Assembly: GCA_028683595.1 (NCBI GenBank)
Contig: JAQUHM010000004.1
Span: 1 to 32,222, forward strand
DNA: 32,222 nucleotides
Origin: Geobacteraceae bacterium
GTDB lineage: Bacteria; Desulfobacterota; Desulfuromonadia; Geobacterales; Geobacteraceae
Reading direction: 5' to 3'
Part shown: piece after piece, positions 8,940 through 17,795 of the stretch
Layout of the letters: every line of letters starts with the position of its first letter
Numbering within the stretch: position 1 is the first letter of the stretch
The notes under the pieces: model-generated
Databases searched by the model: none
What the model saw: the letters and a program-made list of their open reading frames with translations, nothing else
Told to the model about the DNA's origin: nothing
Translations under genes and position numbers: made by a program

Positions 8940-10919
8940 TCACCATATGTAATCCTTTGCAATTTCCCTTTTATCATTTCCGAAAAGGACATGGAACACC
9001 CGGAGCTTCTTCAGTTTCTGAGGCGACAGGGAGCCGAGGGGAATATAAACGATCTTCTTCCCGACCCGGGCCGCAATCTGTCTGAAACAGCTCCTGGGTG
9101 GGCGTGCCGCCACATAGACGACATGTTTTTCCCGTGAATAGTCCAATGCAGCCAACAGCAGTACTTCCGCTTTATCCCGGGCAAAGGAATAGTCGCTGTC
9201 CTGCCAGACATCAAACATTCGGCGGGGAGGGTAGGAGAGCAGGAATCCGCCGTATTCGCAGCGACAGATCCCCGGACCCACCACGTTGTCAGCCGGTTCG
9301 GTGCCGTAAAAAGCCATGTCCGACTCCTGATCGTGCTCACCGAGCCAGGTGGTCAGGTAGGGGAATTTCTTCCCTCCGCGGTCTTGGTCAAAGATCACGA
9401 CCAGGCTTCCTACTCCCCCCTGGACACGAAGATTTTCCCGCACATAGATCTTTCCCTGGTGGTGGTTGCGCAGGGTTTCCCGCATGTCGATGCCATCCAG
9501 CAGCGATGAAGAAAAGGCTTCGACGCGGCTCTGTTCCTCGGAGAGCTGCTTTGCACCCTTTTTTTTGAGAAAGCGGCCATAGTCTTCGATGATCAGATCT
9601 TCCGGTGGATACGAGCAGATGGAGGGGTTATCAAACCCTTCCAACCATTCGCCGGGCCGCTTTTCCCGCTTCCGCTTCAGAAACTGTAGGGGCGAGAGCC
9701 CCTTGCCCGGCTGCCGGGAACGGGGTCGAAAACGGATTCGCCTGCTGCCTCCGGCAATATCCTCGGGCCGGAGTCTGATGGTGGGCAGGTCCGAATCCAG
9801 CTTCTGCCACGGATAAAAGCTGGCAAGTCGGTAGAATGCATAGGCGAAATTGTCGTCAATGCAGCCGCGAGCCGCAGCCAGCATTTGAAAGAGATCGGGC
9901 AGAAGCCGGCCCATTACCAGCGCATAGTTGCGGGAAAAACGAAAAAAGGCCCGCTTCTGCCAGACATGAACAGGCTCTCCGGTTTCCTGCCGATAGTGCC
10001 GTGCCGCTTCCCGGAAAAGCCGGAAAACCACGCGCTGCCGATCCAGTCCTTCCCCGGCCCGCCCCACATGATGAGCGCTCCGCACCATCGCTTCGAAGAA
10101 AATCTCTTCCTCAGGCACCTCCCTTTTACCCCCTGCGATCAGTTCGAAAGCATTCCAGCTCTTCCTGAGGGAAGGACCTGCAACGGAAGGTTCCGGCGGA
10201 AGCGGACCCCGATGCAGCTCATAGAGGGAGGATAGGAAAGAATATTCCGCCAGTACCTCCCGGCACGACTCGGGATGAAGATTATAGAGGGAAATGCCCA
10301 ATCTTTTTACCCTTTCCAGCGGGGCCGCCTGGGAAAGATCGTAATACCCCTTCAGCCTCTCCAGGTGGGCCATGCCGCATACCAGGAGAATCCGGTTGAA
10401 ACGGGCCGACAACTGCTGGAGTCGGTAGGCCATACCTCTCTCACGGAGAAGATCTTCTCGTCCCGGCACAGACTTTCCGAAAACCTTCCGATATTCTCCG
10501 TAATAGGCGCTGAGTCCAATGCGCCGGACTGCATAGGAATCGGGAAATGGCTCCTCATGGCTGGGATAGCCTTCCACATCCACATCGATACAGTGGAGCG
10601 GGATATCCCGCTCTCCGGCCAGACGGGCCGCTTCCACAAGCGGATCGGCCGGCTCGATGAAGAGGAAGATTGTCTCGCCCCCGTCAGCTGGATGTCTCCC
10701 GGAGCTATCCAGCTCGTACCTGAGAACTGAGATTTCCGGCAGTCGTCGCACCGCTCGCAGAAAGTGAGCCTGGAGGGTAGGGGGAAGCTCGATGGCGATA
10801 CAGTCAGGTTGCAGCCGATTCACCGCTTGACGTACGAGCGTGGCAAATTCCATCGTGTAATGGAGAACCGGCAGCGCATGAACAGGGCCGAATTTTTCCA
10901 GGTAGAGTCTCTGGGGCAT
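8940..10919 (-). CDS. Uncharacterised ~660-aa protein; N-terminus possibly TraB/ChaN/DUF5682-like
   Basis: LYLEKFGPVHALPVLHYTMEFATLVRQAVNRLQPDCIAIELPPTL and LLVCGMAHLERLKGYY resemble the TraB/EreA/ChaN-superfamily pattern; the C-terminal half has no family I recognise. 16 bp downstream of the MoxR-like gene. Confidence 0.7.
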   Translation of the reverse strand: MPQRLYLEKFGPVHALPVLHYTMEFATLVRQAVNRLQPDCIAIELPPTLQAHFLRAVRRLPEISVLRYELDSSGRHPADGGETIFLFIEPADPLVEAARLAGERDIPLHCIDVDVEGYPSHEEPFPDSYAVRRIGLSAYYGEYRKVFGKSVPGREDLLRERGMAYRLQQLSARFNRILLVCGMAHLERLKGYYDLSQAAPLERVKRLGISLYNLHPESCREVLAEYSFLSSLYELHRGPLPPEPSVAGPSLRKSWNAFELIAGGKREVPEEEIFFEAMVRSAHHVGRAGEGLDRQRVVFRLFREAARHYRQETGEPVHVWQKRAFFRFSRNYALVMGRLLPDLFQMLAAARGCIDDNFAYAFYRLASFYPWQKLDSDLPTIRLRPEDIAGGSRRIRFRPRSRQPGKGLSPLQFLKRKREKRPGEWLEGFDNPSICSYPPEDLIIEDYGRFLKKKGAKQLSEEQSRVEAFSSSLLDGIDMRETLRNHHQGKIYVRENLRVQGGVGSLVVIFDQDRGGKKFPYLTTWLGEHDQESDMAFYGTEPADNVVGPGICRCEYGGFLLSYPPRRMFDVWQDSDYSFARDKAEVLLLAALDYSREKHVVYVAARPPRSCFRQIAARVGKKIVYIPLGSLSPQKLKKLRVFHVLFGNDKREIAKDYIW

Positions 10920-10935
10920 GATTAATTCCGCGTTG

Positions 10936-11754
10936 TCAGGTTAGATAGTGAAGAGCCTCATCTCCCAGGATTCTCATCACCGCCAGAGGGAATATCTCCT
11001 CCCGCTCTCCACCCGACGCCTTGAGCATCTTCAAGGCATAGCGGGCAATATTGATGCCGTCGCGAACCGAATAGAGCTCGTCAGCGGCATGGGCACGCTG
11101 AAGGAAATTCACCACATAGGCCAGGATGGCATCATCGGCAAAGGGAAGGTTTTCCTTCAGGATGAGCAGTTCTTCGTCAGCTTCGGGAAAGTCGATATAG
11201 ATCTGCGGCTGGAGTCGGGAATGGATGTATTCGGGAATTTCGAAGGTGGATGAGTCCTCATTCATGGTAACTACGATACGAAAGTCCCGGTTAGCCCGAA
11301 TCGTCAGACCGGTAATAATGGATTCCACGTAGCGCCGGTCATCCAAAAGGGGTGCCAGGGATGCCCAGGCTTTTTCGCTCATCCGGTTCCCCTCGTCGAG
11401 GATCAGCACGCCACCCTTGAGCATGGCAGTGACCAGGGATGAGGCAGCGTACTGGATCCGGTTATCCGGCCCAACCACCGGGGTCACGATCAGGTCCTCA
11501 GGCCGGGTATCCATGGTAGCCTGGAAAAGGAATACCTCCCGACCGAGCTTTTTCGCAGCCGCATAGGCAAGGGTGGTCTTACCGACACCAGGCTTGCCGA
11601 TCAGTCGCGGATTAAAGGGAATATCCTTGTCATCGATCACCATCCAGGCAGCCAGCAGTTGCTGGAGGATCTCTTCCGGACCGATCCATTTCAGCGGCAA
11701 CTCCACCGCATGGGCAAGGGAAAGAGAAATGTCGTCAATCGTTACACGTTCCAT
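10936..11754 (-). CDS. MoxR-like AAA+ ATPase
   Basis: Walker A GKPGVGKTT; Walker B GGVLILDEGNRM; sensor 1 FRIVVTMNED; SRLQPQIYIDFP; SD GGAGG 5' of ATG. Confidence 0.9.
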   Translation of the reverse strand: MERVTIDDISLSLAHAVELPLKWIGPEEILQQLLAAWMVIDDKDIPFNPRLIGKPGVGKTTLAYAAAKKLGREVFLFQATMDTRPEDLIVTPVVGPDNRIQYAASSLVTAMLKGGVLILDEGNRMSEKAWASLAPLLDDRRYVESIITGLTIRANRDFRIVVTMNEDSSTFEIPEYIHSRLQPQIYIDFPEADEELLILKENLPFADDAILAYVVNFLQRAHAADELYSVRDGINIARYALKMLKASGGEREEIFPLAVMRILGDEALHYLT

Positions 11755-11763
11755 AGTACCTCC

Positions 11764-11799
11764 ATAGTTTCCATCCGGAAACTCCGGATGTGAAACTAT
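11764..11799 (-). promoter_or_regulatory. Leader hairpin directly 5' of the MoxR-like gene SD
   Basis: atagtttccatccgga-aac-tccggatg(t)gaaactat, 16-bp arms with one bulge. Confidence 0.5.
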
Positions 11800-12136
11800 T
11801 GGTAATCAATCCGGAAAAACGGAATTTTTCACTCAGCCGTCGGCCGACCCCTTCGGGGCACCTTCAGGTCCGACTCGAATTGCTTGTTGTCTGCTTGCCA
11901 AGTAAACCCGCGGATTGACAACGCCAGAACGGAAAAGAACCGTTTCCGGATGAAATTCCTCAGGTAAGGATTCTGTTGTAGCATACCGGGCAGAATAATT
12001 GCAAACGCTGCAGTTTGGCCGTATACTTGCCTCAACTTTTCTGTACAGACCATTGAATCAAGTCAAACAGAAAAACGCAGATACGGCAGGAGGTTCTCAA
12101 CTGCCGAAAATTCATAATTCAAGATAGGAGACGTCC

Positions 12137-13039
12137 ATGGTCACCATTGACGATCTGAAGCGGCATTACCTTTTTTCCGATGAGGATACCGAGCTACTGA
12201 CCTCGTTTCTCCCTCATGCGGAAGGAAATAAAGTCAAATTGGCCGATGATCTGTACGATTATCTCCTCGGTATGCCGGAAACCGCCGTATTACTTCAGGA
12301 TGACGCCGTTTTACAGCGGCTGAAGAAAACCCATCAAACCTGGTTCATTGCCCTCTTTTCCGGAAAATTCGACAACCACTATCTGCGAACTCTAGAAAAA
12401 ATCGGTCTTGCCCATGTAAGGATCGGTCTGAACGCACACTTCGTTAACTGCGCCATGAATTTTGTCCGGCAAGCGGTGACGAACCTCATCCGGGACGCCT
12501 ATCCTGATAGAGAGATCCGCCGCAGGCTCACCGATGCCACCGAAAAGATCCTGGATATCAACCTGGATATCATGAGCGCCTCATACCTGGAAGAAGAGCT
12601 TAAAAAAGAGTTCGTCTCGCACCGTCTGGAGTCAAAGCTGATTCAGGCAACGGAGCGGTTCACCTACGGCCTGAACCTGATATTGGTCATGGCCCTGGCA
12701 GGAGTCTCTCTCTCCGTAGTTGCCCTGTTTGCCTGGGACCTCTTGCATATCTTCCGGGGTGACATTGAAAAGGGTATCCTGAGCGCGCTCGGAACACTGC
12801 TTATTCTCTGGATGATGATTGAACTGATGGGAAACGAGATCAAGAACCTGAAGGGGGGAAGGTTTAATATCCTGGTCTTTATCGGGGTCATCATGGTCGC
12901 CCTGATTAGGGAGATCCTCATCTCCACCCTGCGCCACGATGCCCTGGAAACCCAGGTCTTCCTGGCAGGAACCCTTCTGATCCTTGGAATTGTCTACTTC
13001 CTGGTAGCGAAAAGCCAACCGGAAGGGTTAGCACGCTGA
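12137..13039 (+). CDS. Protoglobin-domain heme sensor fused to PsiE-like C-terminal membrane domain
   Basis: Protoglobin/globin-coupled-sensor pattern with proximal-His motif LAHVRIGL; C-terminal half has about four hydrophobic segments resembling PsiE. Confidence 0.8.
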   Translation: MVTIDDLKRHYLFSDEDTELLTSFLPHAEGNKVKLADDLYDYLLGMPETAVLLQDDAVLQRLKKTHQTWFIALFSGKFDNHYLRTLEKIGLAHVRIGLNAHFVNCAMNFVRQAVTNLIRDAYPDREIRRRLTDATEKILDINLDIMSASYLEEELKKEFVSHRLESKLIQATERFTYGLNLILVMALAGVSLSVVALFAWDLLHIFRGDIEKGILSALGTLLILWMMIELMGNEIKNLKGGRFNILVFIGVIMVALIREILISTLRHDALETQVFLAGTLLILGIVYFLVAKSQPEGLAR

Positions 13040-13075
13040 TAGCGTCGGACACCAACCCTTCCATACAAATGTGCT

Positions 13076-14029
13076 TTATGAGAGTGATGTCCTCACCAGG
13101 TCGGCAAGACAGTCGATAAACAGGGGAGAAGTATTGAGGGAAGGAGCACGGCGGAAATTCGCAAATCCTCTCTCCTTCGCCAATGCAGCATACGTAACGT
13201 CGATCTCAAAGAGGGTTTCGATATGGTCGCAAACAAAGGAGACAGGAACCATAAGAAGATTCCGGCAACCCTCCGCTGCCAGCAGGGTAATGGCCTCTTC
13301 GGTGGACGGCTCCAGCCATTTTACCGGTCCCGCCTTTGACTGGAAGGCCAGCCGATACCTGTAGTTCGGGAACCGCTGCATCACCAGCTGCACCGTCTCT
13401 TCCACCTGGGAAAGGTACGGGTCGCCACTTTCGATGAAGGAAACGGGCAGGGAATGGGCCGAGAAGAGCAGGGTGACCTCTTCCCCCTCTGGGAAGAAGC
13501 CAATACCTTCTTCAAGGGTGCGGGCCAGGGCCGCGATGTACAGGGGATGATTGTGAAAGCTCTCGATACAGGAAAGGGGAAATTTCACCCCGGAAAGGGC
13601 AAGCACCCTTCGCAGCTCGTTGAAACTGGAACCGGCCGTGGCGCGCGAGTAATGGGGGTAGAGAGGCAGGGCGAATAGGCGAAAAATGCCCTCCTTTTTC
13701 ACGGCAGCCAGTGCATCGATGGTCGATGGCCGCCAGTAGCGCATGGTCGGGAAACAGCGAAACCCCTGACCGAGCTTTTCCTCCAGCGCAAGCGCCTGGG
13801 CTGAAGTCAGCTCCCGGATGGGGGAACGGCCACCGATCTTTTCATACTGGGCCTCCACCTTTGGTGCCCGGCGACGGGCGATCCAGCGGGCAAGGACCGG
13901 CTGGAAAAAAGCAGGGCCAAGTCGGATAATGTCCCGGTCTGAAAAGAGGTTCAGGAGAAAGGGCTCCACGGCATCAAGAGAATCGGGCCCCCCCATCTGG
14001 AGAAGAAGAATGGCGGTCTTGTCGATCAT
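13076..14029 (-). CDS. hemH: Ferrochelatase
   Basis: [35 protein letters not shown]...[19 protein letters not shown]...[10 protein letters not shown]; start trimmed from 14197 to ATG at 14029. Confidence 0.93.
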   Translation of the reverse strand: MIDKTAILLLQMGGPDSLDAVEPFLLNLFSDRDIIRLGPAFFQPVLARWIARRRAPKVEAQYEKIGGRSPIRELTSAQALALEEKLGQGFRCFPTMRYWRPSTIDALAAVKKEGIFRLFALPLYPHYSRATAGSSFNELRRVLALSGVKFPLSCIESFHNHPLYIAALARTLEEGIGFFPEGEEVTLLFSAHSLPVSFIESGDPYLSQVEETVQLVMQRFPNYRYRLAFQSKAGPVKWLEPSTEEAITLLAAEGCRNLLMVPVSFVCDHIETLFEIDVTYAALAKERGFANFRRAPSLNTSPLFIDCLADLVRTSLS

Positions 14030-14168
14030 GGCAGCAATTTCCCCGCTGAAAGTAAGCAACCCCGGCCCCCTCCTGAGCCAAGAAAGGCGACCGGGGTTGT
14101 CAGGTGCACGTTTGAAAGTTCGTCTGAAAATGCTCCCCGCCAGGTAAAAACCAGGGGAAGAATGTCGA

Positions 14169-15191
14169 TCAGGACTTCCGTGACAGCCGATGGACACACT
14201 CTACCATGTGGATGGCGTTTTCCGGCGGCACCGTGGGCAGGATTCCGTGTCCAAGGTTGAAAATGTGGCCGGGTCGGTCCCCATTTTCATCAAGGACCCT
14301 TTTCACTTCTGCCTCAATGAGCTCTTTTGGTCCATAAAGCACCGTTGGATCCAGGTTCCCCTGGACGGCCATGCCGGGGCCGAGTTCATCTCGCGCTACG
14401 CCCAGATTAACATGCCAATCAAGGCCCATTACGTCCCCTCCCGCCTTCCGGACGCTCTTCAGCATCGTCCCGGCACCTTTCACAAAGTGAATCACCGGAA
14501 CATCCGTTCCCAGAGCGGAAATCACCCGTGAGGTATAGGGCAACACATATTTTTCATAATCACTCGGCGAAGGAATCCCTCCCCAGGTGTCAAACACCTG
14601 GATCGCCTGGGCGCCGGCTGCAATCTGCGCCTTCAGGTAGGCGATCAGCATGTCCGTTATCTTGTCCATCAGCGCGCCATAGACCTCGGGAGCGCAATAC
14701 ATCATCTTCTTGATGGCAGCGAAATCCTTGGAACCTTTGCCTTCGACCATGTAACAGGCCAGGGTAAAGGGTGCGCCGCCAAAGCCGATCAGGGGAACGC
14801 GCCCCTCGAGTTCCCGGCGGAGAATGCGAATGGTCTCCAGAACGTAGGGGACATCCTCCTCCATCTCGGGGATACGAAGGGCTGCCACGTCGGCCGCGCT
14901 TCGCACCGGGCTCTCGAACACCGGCCCGGGAACGAAATCGAGTTTCAGGCCCATTGGTTCCACCGGCGTGAGGATGTCGGAAAAGAGGATTGCTGCATCA
15001 ACATTGAGAATGTCGATCGGCTGAATGGTTACCTCAGCGGCCAGTTCCGGAGTCTTGCAAAGCTGAAGGAAGGTGCACTTCTCCCGCACTTTCATATATT
15101 GGGGCAGATAACGGCCAGCCTGGCGCATCAGCCAGACCGGTGTCCGGTCAACCGGAAGGCCCCGGCAAGCATCGAGAAATCGATTATTCAT
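14169..15191 (-). CDS. hemE: Uroporphyrinogen decarboxylase
   Basis: [37 protein letters not shown]...[19 protein letters not shown]...[18 protein letters not shown] at 15191 preferred over TTG at 15194. Confidence 0.97.
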   Translation of the reverse strand: MNNRFLDACRGLPVDRTPVWLMRQAGRYLPQYMKVREKCTFLQLCKTPELAAEVTIQPIDILNVDAAILFSDILTPVEPMGLKLDFVPGPVFESPVRSAADVAALRIPEMEEDVPYVLETIRILRRELEGRVPLIGFGGAPFTLACYMVEGKGSKDFAAIKKMMYCAPEVYGALMDKITDMLIAYLKAQIAAGAQAIQVFDTWGGIPSPSDYEKYVLPYTSRVISALGTDVPVIHFVKGAGTMLKSVRKAGGDVMGLDWHVNLGVARDELGPGMAVQGNLDPTVLYGPKELIEAEVKRVLDENGDRPGHIFNLGHGILPTVPPENAIHMVECVHRLSRKS

Positions 15192-15216
15192 CAAGCAACT
15201 CCTTTTCGATTAGGAC

Positions 15217-15249
15217 AGACCTGCCAGGTTTTGAAAACCTGGCAGGTCT
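15217..15249. repeat. Dispersed palindrome copy 3 (33 bp, perfect arms)
   Basis: agacctgccaggtttt-g-aaaacctggcaggtct, between hemE start and radical SAM stop. Confidence 0.9.
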
Positions 15250-15291
15250 TTGTAAGTCAGTATTCTTGAAGTATAAAAATCCAGAAAGATC

Positions 15292-16359
15292 TCACCTTTT
15301 TCGCATTTTCACCGGCACGTAGTTGCAGAACGGCTCCTCTGCCAGGTAGTCACCGTACACAGCATCGGCCCGGGCCCGACAACCGCCGCAGACGTTGAGA
15401 AACTCACACTCGCCGCACTTTCCTTTGTAGCTCTTGAAATCACGCAACTCCCTGAAAAGGGTGGATTTTTCCCAGATTTCCCGGAACGGGGTCTCTTTCA
15501 CGTTGCCGGCGATGCGGGGGAAGTAGGAACAGGGCTTGACGTTGCCGAAGCAGTCGATGAGGCAGATTGACTGGGCCGCGATGCAGCCCTTGCCGCCACC
15601 GGTGGAAAAGCTCAGGGAGCGCCGTTCGAATGTAACCCCCTCTGCCTTGGCTCGCTGGGGGGCAACCCGATAATAATGGGGCGCGCAGGTCGGGCGCATC
15701 AGGATGGCGTCCTCGTTCTTCTCCTGCTGGTAGTGCCATTCCAATATTTCCTCGTAATCTTCCTTGGAAATCAACTCGCTCATGATCTCCTCGCCGCGAC
15801 CGGTGGGAACGATCATGAACATATACCAGGCAGTAGCGCCGAGGGACTTGGCCAAATGGAAGACTTTTGGAATGTCAGCCTGGTTCCTCTTCGTGAAGGA
15901 AGAATTTATCAGAAATTTCTGCCCATTCCGCCGAAAGGTTTCTGCTGCCCGGATGACACCGTCAAAAGCGCCAGGACACTGCCGGAAATCGTCATGAATG
16001 GCCGCACTGCTCCCGTCTAGGGAAAGTGACACCATCTTGATATCAACCGCCCGCATCTTCCGGCACACCTCGTCGTCCACCAGTGCCCCGTTGGTGGCCA
16101 TGCACATGCGCAGACCCAGGGAAGAGCCGAAGTCAGCCAGCTCGAAGATATCTTTCCGCAGGAGCGGCTCTCCGCCGGAGAGAACCACAACCGGCTTGGA
16201 AAACCGGGCTATCTCCGTCAGAAGGTTTTTCCCCTCTTCGGTGGTAAAATCTCCTTCCGATGATTCCTCATCAGAGGAACAGCGGCAGTGGACACATTTC
16301 AGGTTGCATTTCTGGGTAACTTCCCAGGCAATCCATTTGGGAACGAATTCTTCCTTCAT
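15292..16359 (-). CDS. Radical SAM/SPASM protein, AhbD/NirJ-like (heme biosynthesis-associated)
   Basis: [10 protein letters not shown] radical SAM motif; [18 protein letters not shown]-terminal [17 protein letters not shown]; genomic link with hemE/hemH. Confidence 0.82.
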   Translation of the reverse strand: MKEEFVPKWIAWEVTQKCNLKCVHCRCSSDEESSEGDFTTEEGKNLLTEIARFSKPVVVLSGGEPLLRKDIFELADFGSSLGLRMCMATNGALVDDEVCRKMRAVDIKMVSLSLDGSSAAIHDDFRQCPGAFDGVIRAAETFRRNGQKFLINSSFTKRNQADIPKVFHLAKSLGATAWYMFMIVPTGRGEEIMSELISKEDYEEILEWHYQQEKNEDAILMRPTCAPHYYRVAPQRAKAEGVTFERRSLSFSTGGGKGCIAAQSICLIDCFGNVKPCSYFPRIAGNVKETPFREIWEKSTLFRELRDFKSYKGKCGECEFLNVCGGCRARADAVYGDYLAEEPFCNYVPVKMRKR

Positions 16360-16437
16360 TCTAACTCCGGTGATAAATTTCCGGGAAGAGGGGCTCTTCC
16401 GCAGTTGGTTTTACAGTGTACCACAAATAATACAAAA

Positions 16438-16489
16438 ATTGGCAGTGGGAGGTTTCCGGAGTGAACAGTAGAAACCTTCGACTGCCAAT
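16438..16489. terminator. Large intergenic inverted repeat (19-bp arms, 17/19 paired, 14-nt loop)
   Basis: attggcagtgggaggtttc ... gaaaccttcgactgccaat. Confidence 0.5.
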
Positions 16490-16549
16490 GTGGAAATAGT
16501 CCCTTTGGGGATTAGGGTCTCCAGTTTGCGGTTGCCGCCGCCTCAGGGA

Positions 16550-16882
16550 TTATACTAACTGCGGGCATCTGACCATTTCCCGCGCCCGCCTGATGATCTT
16601 GCTTAGCGTCTGCCCGTCAGCCTGTTTTTCCGCAATATGGGCCTTGCACCCTTGTAGAAGTTCCTCAGCCAGAGTATCCAGAACCAGCCATCGCTCCAGC
16701 GGCATGACCGGCATGCCGTCCACCAGATCGCTCCCCAGCCACTCGGCGATCCCGCCCAAAACCTGTCCTGCCGCCTCCTTGCCACCCGCTGCCTCGGCAC
16801 GGAGAAACCTCTCCGCCCAGTCGGCAATGTCTTCCGCCAGAACAGAAAAGAGATCTTTCGTCTTTCCCCCTTCGCAAACCAT
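16550..16882 (-). CDS. Small hypothetical protein, ABC operon-associated
   Basis: ATG at 16882 with GAGGAGTAGGAGAG upstream; 5 bp after the permease stop; MVCEGGKTKDLFSVLAEDIADWAERFLRAEAAGG... Confidence 0.6.
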   Translation of the reverse strand: MVCEGGKTKDLFSVLAEDIADWAERFLRAEAAGGKEAAGQVLGGIAEWLGSDLVDGMPVMPLERWLVLDTLAEELLQGCKAHIAEKQADGQTLSKIIRRAREMVRCPQLV

Positions 16883-16887
16883 CTCTC

Positions 16888-17643
16888 CTACTCCTCGATT
16901 TTTCGGTTGAAAACCCAGACGGCAAGAACGAATGACACCGCAGCCGTCACTATCAGGGTAAGGCAAAACTGGGCATCAACGAATCCCCGTAACAGTGCGA
17001 GCCGGGCGCCCTCGAAAATGGCTGTCGTGGGTAATGCCCTGACAAAAGGAAGAACCTTTTCCGGATAGGAAGAAAGTGGGAAGAAGATCCCGGACATGAA
17101 GATCAGAGGTACTATAACCACACCCTGGACCCTGCCGATATTTTCCGGCTTCTCGATGACGGTACCGCAGATGGTGCCGACACAGGAAAAGATCATCGAA
17201 CCGAGGGCGATAAATAGCAGATAGGTAAGAAAATGGGCAAAAGGAAAACGGAACGGAGTAAACAGAAAGATAACACCAGCCACGGCAATCCCTTTAATAG
17301 CCCCGAGGGAAAAACCGGACATGATCTTGCCGATGACGATATCATACACCGTGATGGGCGTGACCCGGTACTCCTCGATAGTCCGCTGCACTTTCCGGTG
17401 GAACCACATGCTCCACGAGCCTTCATCGAAAGCGGCGCTGACTGCCGTCATGGAAATGAGGCCCGGCGCAATAAACTGGGCATAGGGGATTCCATCCACA
17501 TCGGAAATATAGCCCCTGAGTCCCACACCAAAGGCCAGGTAAAGGGTAATGGGATAGGCAATGACCGCCACGAGCTCGGAAAAGACACTCCTGCGCAGTA
17601 CCCACATATCCCTTCCCCAGATGGTAAACGCTCCTCTAAACAT
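16888..17643 (-). CDS. ABC-2 type transporter permease (NodJ-like)
   Basis: Hydrophobic; YAQFIAPGLISMTAVSAAFDEGSW...RKVQRTIEEYRVTPI...IFMSGIFFPLSSYPEKVLPFVRALPTT. Confidence 0.88.
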   Translation of the reverse strand: MFRGAFTIWGRDMWVLRRSVFSELVAVIAYPITLYLAFGVGLRGYISDVDGIPYAQFIAPGLISMTAVSAAFDEGSWSMWFHRKVQRTIEEYRVTPITVYDIVIGKIMSGFSLGAIKGIAVAGVIFLFTPFRFPFAHFLTYLLFIALGSMIFSCVGTICGTVIEKPENIGRVQGVVIVPLIFMSGIFFPLSSYPEKVLPFVRALPTTAIFEGARLALLRGFVDAQFCLTLIVTAAVSFVLAVWVFNRKIEE

Positions 17644-17658
17644 AAAAACTCCTCAGCT

Positions 17659-17790
17659 GTTCAATGTTCAACGTTTTTCTTGGTCTCGTTAATATCTGGC
17701 TCCCAGAGGAAGAACGGAACTGCCTATAAACGGTGCAAAACATTGACACCAAGACAATGTTATTTCAGTTTACAACCTTGAACATTGAAC
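17659..17790. repeat. 132-bp segment bounded by perfect 13-bp inverted repeats (GTTCAATGTTCAA / TTGAACATTGAAC)
   Basis: Sequence identity of termini; lies between ABC ATPase and permease genes; no credible ORF. Confidence 0.6.
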
Positions 17791-17795
17791 CTTCT

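Noticed and set aside
15140-15322. + strand ORF containing TDLPGFENLAGL
   Set aside because: The peptide only reflects palindrome copy 3; the ORF overlaps hemE and the radical SAM gene and has no other coding support
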